Positions 26,192 to 33,542 of a stretch of 33,542 nt of DNA are shown piece after piece. Below the pieces are notes generated by a model, which was not told the DNA's origin, made no database searches, and saw only the letters and a list, made by a program, of their open reading frames with translations. The stretch spans positions 1 through 33,542 of the forward strand of contig JAJYJX010000003.1 of NCBI GenBank assembly GCA_021789095.1. Direction: 5' to 3'. This DNA comes from a bacterium (lineage in GTDB: Bacteria; JAMCPX01). Position 1 is the first letter of the stretch; the number at the start of each line of letters is the position of its first letter. The translations under genes were made by a program, and so were the position numbers.

Positions 26192-27583
26192 ATGGAGGCG
26201 AAACTTCACACCATTATTCTTGCAGCAGGCGAAGGCAAAAGGATGAAATCAGACATACCCAAGGTCTTCCACCCCGTAGGAGGGCTGCCAATGATAGAGT
26301 ATGTATTAAGGCGAGCAATAGAACTGCCTTCGGACAGGGTTATTGTTGTTGTAGGCACAGGTAAGGAAATAATAATGGACTATGTTTCAAAAAGGTACGA
26401 GGATGCCCTGTTTGTCCATCAGGATAAACAGCTTGGAACTGCGGATGCCGTAAAATCAGCAGCGCAGGAACTGTCACAGCTCGAAGGTGATGTGCTTATA
26501 CTCAACGGCGATGTTCCCCTGATCAAGCATACGCTTATAAAAGACTTTTACGAGCAGTATAAAAAATCGCGGGCCTCTCTCGGGTTTATCACTGCAACGC
26601 TTGATAATCCCGAGGGCTATGGAAGGGTTGTCAAAAGGTCCGGTAAGTTTCTGATCGTTGAAGAAAAGGATGCGGATGAAAGGATCAAAAAGGTAAAGGA
26701 AATCAACGCAGGCATATACATAGTGGCATGCAAGCTGCTTTTAAAAGCCGCGGAGAAGGTTAAGCCTTCCCGGGTAACAGGGGAGTATTATCTGACGGAT
26801 ATCGTAGGGATTATTCAGTCAATGAAGAAAAAGGTCACGAATTATCATACGGACGATACCGATCAGGTGCTCGGTATAAATGACAGGAAGGCGCTGGCGC
26901 ATTCTGAAAAAATACTGAACCGGAGGAAGCTGAACAGGCTTATGTCGGGGGGCGTAACCATTTTCGATCCCGATAACACATACATCGAGCAGGATGTCGT
27001 AATCGGCAAGGACAGTATCGTGTACCCGAACTGTTTTATAATGAACGGGACAAAGATCGGGAGAAGGTGCACGATATGGAACGGTTCGATTATAAAAGAC
27101 GCCAAATTAAATGACGGTGTCGAGGTAAGGCCGTATTCTATCATAGAACAGAGCATCATAGGCAGGGACGCAGTTCTCGGACCGTTTGCAAGGATCAGGC
27201 CTGAAAGTGTTCTGGATGACAATGTGCATATAGGTAATTTCGTGGAGATCAAGAAATCATCCCTTGGAAAAGGAACAAAGGCAAACCACCTTTCTTATAT
27301 AGGAGACGCGACCATAGGCAGCAGGGTTAACATAGGCGCAGGAACGATTACATGCAACTATGACGGCTTCAGGAAGAATCCAACGGTCATTGAAGACGAG
27401 GCTTTTATAGGCAGTAACACCGCGCTTGTTGCACCTGTACGTGTTGGAAAAGGCGCGATGATCGGTGCTGCATCTGCAATAACAAAAGATGTACCGGAAA
27501 ACGCCCTTGGCATAGAAAGGGCGGAACAGCGCAACATAGAAAGTTATGCCATAAAAAGAAAAAACAGACTGGGGCATAAATAA
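26192..27583 (+). CDS. glmU: bifunctional UDP-N-acetylglucosamine pyrophosphorylase / glucosamine-1-phosphate N-acetyltransferase
   Basis: 463 aa; IILAAGEGKRMKSDIPKVFHPVGGLPMIEYV and a C-terminal left-handed beta-helix (HLSYIGDATIGSRVNIGAGTITCNYDGFRKNPTVIEDEAFIGSNTALVAPV). Confidence 0.96.
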   Translation: MEAKLHTIILAAGEGKRMKSDIPKVFHPVGGLPMIEYVLRRAIELPSDRVIVVVGTGKEIIMDYVSKRYEDALFVHQDKQLGTADAVKSAAQELSQLEGDVLILNGDVPLIKHTLIKDFYEQYKKSRASLGFITATLDNPEGYGRVVKRSGKFLIVEEKDADERIKKVKEINAGIYIVACKLLLKAAEKVKPSRVTGEYYLTDIVGIIQSMKKKVTNYHTDDTDQVLGINDRKALAHSEKILNRRKLNRLMSGGVTIFDPDNTYIEQDVVIGKDSIVYPNCFIMNGTKIGRRCTIWNGSIIKDAKLNDGVEVRPYSIIEQSIIGRDAVLGPFARIRPESVLDDNVHIGNFVEIKKSSLGKGTKANHLSYIGDATIGSRVNIGAGTITCNYDGFRKNPTVIEDEAFIGSNTALVAPVRVGKGAMIGAASAITKDVPENALGIERAEQRNIESYAIKRKNRLGHK

Positions 27584-29412
27584 TGTGCGGCATAGTCGGA
27601 TATATAGGCAAAAGACACGCCCTGCCCATAATACTGGACGGCTTGAAAAGGCTCGAGTACAGAGGCTATGACTCATCGGGTGTTGCCATACTTACAGACA
27701 AAGGACTCAGCATAAAGAGAAAAAAGGGCAAGATAAAAGACCTCATTGAACTCGTCGAGCACGAGTCTATTGACGGCACAACAGGACTCGGGCATACACG
27801 CTGGGCAACTCACGGAAAGCCTTCGGACGAAAATGCACATCCGCACAGAGCAGGGGATGTTGTTGTAGTGCATAATGGGATAATAGAAAACTATACAGAG
27901 CTCAGATCGGCATTAAAGGGCAGGGGGCATCATTTTAAATCTGAAACCGATACCGAGATCATAGCCCATCTTATAGAGGACCATATAAAATCAGGCGAGT
28001 CATTCGAACAGGCTGTGCTTTCAGCTGTTAATCAGCTGAAGGGATCGTTTGCACTGGGCATCATGCATATAAAAACACCGGACAAACTTATAGCGGTGAG
28101 GGAGTCAAGCCCGCTTGTGCTGGGATTCGGTAACAGCGAAAACATCTTTGCATCAGACATGCCCGCCATTCTTCCTTACACAAACAAGATGCTGTTCATG
28201 AATGACGGCACTATGGCAGTTGTAACGGCGGACGTCGTACAGCTTACTGATTTTTCAGGCAAAAAGCTTGCTGCACAGCCAAAACAATTTGACATAAGTC
28301 CTGCGATGGCAGAAAAGGGCGGGTACAAGCATTTCATGCAGAAAGAGATCTTTGAGCAGCCCCATGCAATAACAGATACCATGCGGGACAGGATCCTGTT
28401 CGATACAAAGGAAGTAAATCTCGCGGAAGCAAGGATAGAAGAGAAACTCCTGAACTCGCTGAAGAGGATAAATTTTGTAGCATGCGGCACGTCCTACCAT
28501 GCCGGCCTCGCAGGCAAGTATATTATAGAAGAGATGACAGGCATACCGGTTGATGTCGATGTTGCGTCCGAGTTCAGGTACAGGAGCCCTCTCGTCGAAA
28601 AGGAAACGCTTACGATTGCAATATCCCAGTCGGGTGAAACGGCTGATACCATAGCGGCTATAAGACTCGCGAAAAAACATGGCAGCAGTGTTTTAAGTAT
28701 ATGCAACGTAATGGACAGCACTATTGCAAGAGAGTCCGATCATGTTCTTTACACGCATGCAGGGCCCGAGATAAGCGTTGCATCGACAAAGGCCTTTACA
28801 TCTCAGCTCACTTCAATCTATTTGCTGGCCATACATATCGGCAGGAGACTGAACAGGATCCCGAAACAGCAGGCAATAAAGTATGTCGACACCCTTATTG
28901 CGATCCCATCCATGCTGGACAATATACTGAAACAGGAAGATACACTTGCAGGCATTGCAAAGGAGTATTCAAAACATTCCGATTTCCTTTATCTGGGCAG
29001 GGGCATCAGCTACCCGGTTGCACTTGAAGGTGCGTTGAAACTCAAGGAGATTTCTTACATACACGCAGAGGGATATCCTGCCGGAGAGATCAAGCATGGC
29101 CCTATCGCCCTTGTAAGCCCCGATATGCCTGTCGTGTTTGTAGCAGTAAAGGGAAGAGTTTATGAAAAGATCAAAAACAATATTGAAGAAGTCAAGGCAA
29201 GGGACGGGAAGATCATAAGCATTACGACTGTTGACGGTGAAGAGATACAAAAACTTTCAGATGCCTCCTTTTTTATTCCCGAGACCGATGAAATGTTTAC
29301 GCCTATCCTGTCAGTGGTGCCGCTTCAGCTGTTTGCGTACCATATTGCCGTGCTGAACGGCACCGATGTCGATCAACCCAAGAACCTGGCAAAAAGCGTT
29401 ACCGTAGAATAA
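27583..29412 (+). CDS. glmS: glutamine--fructose-6-phosphate aminotransferase (isomerizing)
   Basis: 609 aa; MCGIVGYIGKRHALPIILDGLKRLEYRGYDSSGVAI; C-terminal LAKSVTVE; SIS domains (ISQSGETADTIAAIR). Confidence 0.97.
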   Translation: MCGIVGYIGKRHALPIILDGLKRLEYRGYDSSGVAILTDKGLSIKRKKGKIKDLIELVEHESIDGTTGLGHTRWATHGKPSDENAHPHRAGDVVVVHNGIIENYTELRSALKGRGHHFKSETDTEIIAHLIEDHIKSGESFEQAVLSAVNQLKGSFALGIMHIKTPDKLIAVRESSPLVLGFGNSENIFASDMPAILPYTNKMLFMNDGTMAVVTADVVQLTDFSGKKLAAQPKQFDISPAMAEKGGYKHFMQKEIFEQPHAITDTMRDRILFDTKEVNLAEARIEEKLLNSLKRINFVACGTSYHAGLAGKYIIEEMTGIPVDVDVASEFRYRSPLVEKETLTIAISQSGETADTIAAIRLAKKHGSSVLSICNVMDSTIARESDHVLYTHAGPEISVASTKAFTSQLTSIYLLAIHIGRRLNRIPKQQAIKYVDTLIAIPSMLDNILKQEDTLAGIAKEYSKHSDFLYLGRGISYPVALEGALKLKEISYIHAEGYPAGEIKHGPIALVSPDMPVVFVAVKGRVYEKIKNNIEEVKARDGKIISITTVDGEEIQKLSDASFFIPETDEMFTPILSVVPLQLFAYHIAVLNGTDVDQPKNLAKSVTVE

Positions 29413-30563
29413 TGGAACATTTATCCATTCTTTTTGATCTGTTTCTGATCTTTGTCAGTGCGAAACTCTTCAACTATCTCTTTCAAAAGATAAAAATACC
29501 CCCGATGATCGGTGAGATCGCCGCAGGCCTTGTCATAGGTGCAGGCGGTCTGCACCTGATAAAGGAAACCCCATTGCTTGATGCCTTTTCCGAGCTTGGT
29601 GCAATGATGCTCCTGTTTGTCGTCGGCCTTCATACGAGACTGAAGGACATGTTGAAAATAGGCGTCGATGCTACCGTTGTCGCCGTACTCGGTGTTGTTC
29701 TTCCCATGGTGCTGGGATATTCCTTTATTCTGTTTACGGAACACAAAGGCATTGAAGCGTTGTTTGTGGCAACAGCGCTGGTCGCAACGTCCGTGGGCAT
29801 AACAGCAAGGGTACTGAAAGACATGAATCTTGAGAATACTGTTTCAGCAAAGATCATACTTGGTGCCGCTGTTGCTGATGATATCCTCGGCTTGCTCGTG
29901 CTTGCAGTTGTAACAGGTGAGACCAACGGCAGTATCGATGTGTATAAGATCCTGTCATTATTCATTATCGTGGTTTTGTTTCTTGCGGGTATTTTCCTTA
30001 TAGGGAGCAGATCAATAAAAATGCTCAAGACAAGGCTGGAAAAGATGAAACTGGAAAAAAACGAATTTATCCTGAGCATGACGATCCTTCTCGGCCTTTC
30101 GTTCCTTACGTCTTATATCGGCATGGCAAGTATTGTTGGCGCTTTTTTCGCGGGATTGCTGATGGCGGAGCTTGAGGACCAGCACCTCGGGGACATGTTT
30201 GATTCCATATACGAGTTTCTGGTGCCGTTCTTTTTTGTCATGATAGGCATGAAGATCCAGCCGCACCTGCTCCTGAACAGCAGCATACTGCTGATAGCTG
30301 TGATCTACACGCTTATTGCAATTGCAGGGAAATATGTGGGCTGCGGCCTTGGCGCGGCACGGTACGGGTTCGGGGTGATGAACTTTGTAGGGCTGGGCAT
30401 GATACCGCGCGGGGAGGTAGGCATGATCGTTGCCCTTATCGGACTGAACATGGGCGTTATCAGCAGCAGTGCCTATGCGCTCATTATATTTATGGTCGTG
30501 GCAACAACACTGATCACGCCGTTCCTGCTGTCGTTTGCAGCAAAACACTGGCAGGTGAAATAA
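29412..30563 (+). CDS. cation:proton antiporter (Kef/CPA2-type membrane domain)
   Basis: 383 aa; KIKIPPMIGEIAAGLVIGAGGL, ATALVATSVGITARVLKDMN, GAAVADDILGLLVLAVV, GEVGMIVALIGL; no C-terminal TrkA_N domain. Confidence 0.9.
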   Translation: MEHLSILFDLFLIFVSAKLFNYLFQKIKIPPMIGEIAAGLVIGAGGLHLIKETPLLDAFSELGAMMLLFVVGLHTRLKDMLKIGVDATVVAVLGVVLPMVLGYSFILFTEHKGIEALFVATALVATSVGITARVLKDMNLENTVSAKIILGAAVADDILGLLVLAVVTGETNGSIDVYKILSLFIIVVLFLAGIFLIGSRSIKMLKTRLEKMKLEKNEFILSMTILLGLSFLTSYIGMASIVGAFFAGLLMAELEDQHLGDMFDSIYEFLVPFFFVMIGMKIQPHLLLNSSILLIAVIYTLIAIAGKYVGCGLGAARYGFGVMNFVGLGMIPRGEVGMIVALIGLNMGVISSSAYALIIFMVVATTLITPFLLSFAAKHWQVK

Positions 30564-30648
30564 ACCCCGTTTAGAGACATATTTCTAGTAGAGGTAATTT
30601 TATCACAGAACAAAATTGACTTTTTATTATACGTGCCTCTAACGGGGT
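30564..30648. repeat. MITE-like element with CCCCGTTAGAAAG-type termini (copy 3, degenerate)
   Basis: accccgtttagagacat..gtgcctctaacggggt; starts directly after the antiporter stop codon. Confidence 0.55.
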
Positions 30649-30675
30649 AACCCACCCTTGGAAATCCAGCCGTAG

Positions 30676-32142
30676 TCATCTGATTGTCTGCATAAACCTT
30701 TTGGCATGTCTATCATACTTCAATATAACCGTTTTTTTCTCTCCGGATGAAACCTTTATTTTCACTGTCCTTGTTCCGTACAACCTGTTTTTGAAAATAA
30801 GCGTGTATGCGCCGGATGGAATTTGCAGGCGGCTTAAAGGTGTTGGTCCGGCATACTTTTCAGTGCCGTGATCAACTATATAGACTTTTGCCCACGGGAT
30901 CGCATTGATAACAAGTGTTGCATGCGCAGCAGATGCAGGCTGTTTATGTTCAGTGGCATGGTGCTCAACAGGTACAGGATCATGGGCTTGCACCTTCGGT
31001 ATAACAAACGGATTGCTTGTACCGGAATACGGCCCAGAATACGGTATGATTGGCGATGCGGCGGGGTTTTTATGTACTGACTTTTTGTATTGAACAAACA
31101 CCATTGTGCTTACCATGAGAATTACCAGACAAATAACGCCTGCAATATACAGCAGGCCGGGATCCCTCTTTTTATCCTGTTTGTTATCACCGGTCATACG
31201 CGTATGCCTGCTGTCTTCATATGCTTGCACACTGAACAGTTTATTCAGGTGCTCCGAAAGCAGCTCCCTGGCTGAACCGCTGTCATGCATGTAATGCTCA
31301 AGGGCTTTCTTAAACGATGCCGGATCATAAAACCTGTCGGACGGTGCAGGGGACAACGCTTTTATCACTATATCATTCAGGCTGTATGGTATTGATGGAT
31401 TGAGCTGTAAAGGAGTGTGTTCAATGTTTGCTGACTGGACCTGCCGTAAAAGTATCATATCGGTATCACCGGAATAAGCCTGTTTGTGCGTGATAAGCTC
31501 GTATAAAACAAGTGCTGTTGAATACAGATCACTTCTATGATCCAAAACCTCGCCCCTTGCCTGCTCGGGTGACATATACCTGATCTTGCCTTTTAATGTG
31601 CCAGCTGTCGTTGTTGTTATTGAACCTCTGACTTTCGCTATGCCGAAGTCCGTCAGCTTGACATCGCCTTCATACGACAGGAGTATGTTCTGGGGCGTGA
31701 TGTCCCTGTGCACAATACCAAGGCCTTCGCCCCGGGTATCTTTAAGTTTGCAGGTATATGCAATGGCATTCAGTATCTCCGTAATGATGTAGACGGAGAT
31801 TTCCATCTGCGGGTCAATAGCATTACTGATGAGTCCATGAATAAACCTGGACAGATCAATACCATCGACATACTCCATTGTTATATACAGTCTTTTATCT
31901 ATCTCACCGAAATCCACTATCTGAACGATATTTGGGTGTACCAGCTTTGCACTGATCCTTGCTTCATCCGTAAACATCCTTACAAAGGCAGGGTCGCAGA
32001 TTAATTGCTCATGGATCATTTTAAAAGCGACAGTCTTTTCAAAATTGTGAGGACCTGTCATGACGGCTTTGTAAACATCGGCCATACCGCCGCTTGCTAT
32101 AAGCTTTATGATTTTGTATCTGCCGAAGTTTTTATTGTTCAT
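30676..32142 (-). CDS. membrane-anchored Ser/Thr protein kinase with C-terminal PEGA-like domain
   Basis: MNNKNFGRYKIIKLIASGGMADVYKA; IVHRDITPQNILLSYEGDVKLTDFGIAKV; TM LLYIAGVICLVILMVSTMVFV; PEGA-like ATLVINAIPWAKVYIVDHGTEKYAGPTPLSRLQIPSGAYTLIFKN. Confidence 0.92.
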   Translation of the reverse strand: MNNKNFGRYKIIKLIASGGMADVYKAVMTGPHNFEKTVAFKMIHEQLICDPAFVRMFTDEARISAKLVHPNIVQIVDFGEIDKRLYITMEYVDGIDLSRFIHGLISNAIDPQMEISVYIITEILNAIAYTCKLKDTRGEGLGIVHRDITPQNILLSYEGDVKLTDFGIAKVRGSITTTTAGTLKGKIRYMSPEQARGEVLDHRSDLYSTALVLYELITHKQAYSGDTDMILLRQVQSANIEHTPLQLNPSIPYSLNDIVIKALSPAPSDRFYDPASFKKALEHYMHDSGSARELLSEHLNKLFSVQAYEDSRHTRMTGDNKQDKKRDPGLLYIAGVICLVILMVSTMVFVQYKKSVHKNPAASPIIPYSGPYSGTSNPFVIPKVQAHDPVPVEHHATEHKQPASAAHATLVINAIPWAKVYIVDHGTEKYAGPTPLSRLQIPSGAYTLIFKNRLYGTRTVKIKVSSGEKKTVILKYDRHAKRFMQTIR

Positions 32143-32476
32143 CAATGACAACCCTGTCCCCGGGTCTGATATCGAACCGTGAAGACAAACCGTATTTTAT
32201 CTCAAGAACACTGCAAGCCCTTTTAACTGGCATAGAGAACCTGAACGGTTTGAGATGTTTTACAGCAATAACTTCCAATGAGCTGTTCAGAAATATCGCA
32301 TCAATGCTGAAAAGCATGAACATGCTGTGCACACAATTGCACCCCGTTATAAGCAATGCGCAATCATCGGGCAAATCACACCTGAACATCAAGCCTTTCA
32401 ATCTGTCGGGAATTGTACCGGCGATGAACAGTTTAAAGCATGCCTTACTGCTTGTCCCGTTAGAAAGCCTCGCCAT
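32132..32476 (-). CDS. DUF192 family protein
   Basis: FKLFIAGTIPDRLKGLMFRCDLPDDCALLITGCNCVHSMFMLFSIDAIFLNSSLEVIAVKHLKPFRFSMPVKRACSVLEIKYG matches the DUF192 pattern. Start at 32476 (MARLSNG) is uncertain because it lies inside a repeat. Confidence 0.8.
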   Translation of the reverse strand: MARLSNGTSSKACFKLFIAGTIPDRLKGLMFRCDLPDDCALLITGCNCVHSMFMLFSIDAIFLNSSLEVIAVKHLKPFRFSMPVKRACSVLEIKYGLSSRFDIRPGDRVVIDEQ

Positions 32477-32547
32477 TTTCAGCCCAGAGCTGATCCGTCT
32501 CTGACAGAATGGCAGGAATAATATGATAAACCCCTTTCTAACGGGGT
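32455..32547. repeat. MITE-like element with CCCCGTTAGAAAG termini (copy 4), overlapping both flanking CDSs
   Basis: tcccgttagaaagcctcgccattt..aaacccctttctaacggggt. Confidence 0.7.
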
Positions 32548-33542
32548 TTGCAGGTGATGATGTGCTCTTTGATCTTTTTATAAACATCAGAGCCCCCCTG
32601 CGCGATTATGGCTGCCTGTTTATAAAGCCTGCATGCCTCCGGCTTGTTTGCGCCTGACAGGACATAAGCCCTTTTATAGAGCTCGTTTGCCTTTTCATTT
32701 AATGCAAGAAACCCGGCTGCAGCCTCTGAGTTTGAAGGATCGCATCCTGACGACTTTTCGAAATATCCGTTTGCCTGCTGATACGATTGTTTCGCAAGGG
32801 CTTCTTTGCCGAGCATGCTGTATGCACCGGCCAGAAAAAGGTTTATTGCAGACCTGCAGGAAGAATCATGGATATTTAATAAAGAATCGAATCTTTTTGC
32901 CTTCTCCAAATATGCTGCAGCAAGATTGTAGCGTTGCTGTGCATGGGCAGTTTTGCCAAGATTCAGATACTTGTTTATAGTGCCTGCAATAACGAGCTTT
33001 CTTGTATTACTTTCAGAATGCGTTTCTGACCACAGCTTCATTGCTTTATCAAGCTCGCATCTTCTATATGCATTATCTCCGTCATCGTGTTCAATACTGC
33101 TTTTACGGATATGCTTCGGGCCAGGATTGCGGGCAGTGCGCACATGGATCATGGACAGGAGTTCTTTGGAGTCCTGGTTTGAGGGGTCCATTTTTATTAT
33201 GTCATTTGCCAGTTCTTCTGCCTCTTTAAACATGCCGCTGGAGTACATTGTTGTTGCGGTTTGAAGTTCGGCATTCAATTGTTTCTGCTTTATTTGCCGG
33301 ATAAGAATTTCAGCCCTTTCCCTGTAAAGGGCATTTGACGTAAAGGCTGAGAGGGCATTGCAGGCTTCCGTAAGCATGCCAGACGCTTGCATTTTCTGTG
33401 CAGAGTCCCATGCATCTTCAAGCCTTTGCAGCCCTGAGAGCTGTTTGTCCAGGGATGATATGGTTTGCGAAGTGTAGCCACGGTGCTTGATAATACCCGA
33501 TAGCCGCTGTGCTGTCTGGATATCGCTATGTTTTAAGGCTGT
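32538..33542 (-). CDS. TPR/tetratricopeptide-like helical-repeat protein (5' end beyond window)
   Basis: The track ORF 32538-33392 stays open in frame to the window edge (TALKHSDIQTAQRLSGIIKHRGYTSQTISSLDKQLSGLQRLEDAWDSAQKM...). Degenerate helical repeats such as AAAYLEKAKRFDSLLNIHDS and AYSMLGKEALAKQSYQQANGYFEKSSGCDPSN. Confidence 0.65.
   Translation of the reverse strand, partial: TALKHSDIQTAQRLSGIIKHRGYTSQTISSLDKQLSGLQRLEDAWDSAQKMQASGMLTEACNALSAFTSNALYRERAEILIRQIKQKQLNAELQTATTMYSSGMFKEAEELANDIIKMDPSNQDSKELLSMIHVRTARNPGPKHIRKSSIEHDDGDNAYRRCELDKAMKLWSETHSESNTRKLVIAGTINKYLNLGKTAHAQQRYNLAAAYLEKAKRFDSLLNIHDSSCRSAINLFLAGAYSMLGKEALAKQSYQQANGYFEKSSGCDPSNSEAAAGFLALNEKANELYKRAYVLSGANKPEACRLYKQAAIIAQGGSDVYKKIKEHIITCKPR

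Noticed and set aside
30012-30548. 178-aa antisense ORF across the antiporter gene
   Set aside because: Complement of a membrane-protein gene; no domain and no ribosome-binding context.

Overview
The window is a chromosomal segment from a Gram-negative, probably deltaproteobacterium-like, organism. The taxon is inferred from gene content and style only. Housekeeping genes present: fabI-like enoyl-ACP reductase; a biotin carboxylase plus carboxyltransferase pair; an ABC-2 transporter locus; type IV pilin; a CPBP protease; mutS; topA; dprA; a XerC/D-type recombinase; hslV-hslU; argB-argD-argF; glmU-glmS; a Kef/CPA2-type antiporter; and a Ser/Thr kinase, DUF192 and TPR group. I found no tRNA, rRNA or CRISPR array. 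The unusual content is concentrated in about 2.8-13.7 kb, which is dense with small palindromic repeats of several families. The main observations are: (i) a GIY-YIG nuclease gene between two near-identical ~92-bp direct copies of a double-hairpin repeat; (ii) an ABC ATPase ORF carrying in-frame insertions of two repeat families; (iii) two unannotated tandem paralogous micro-ORFs starting MRF[K/M]NLPK, separated by a ~220-bp cassette bounded by inverted repeats; (iv) a pilin-like ORF lacking its N-terminal signal/helix, near an intact pilin that has a sigma54-like promoter; (v) a MITE-like family with CCCCGTTAGAAAG termini that forms gene ends and possibly a gene start; (vi) a possible HicB antitoxin remnant. 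All functional calls are from reading the translations; no database search was run.
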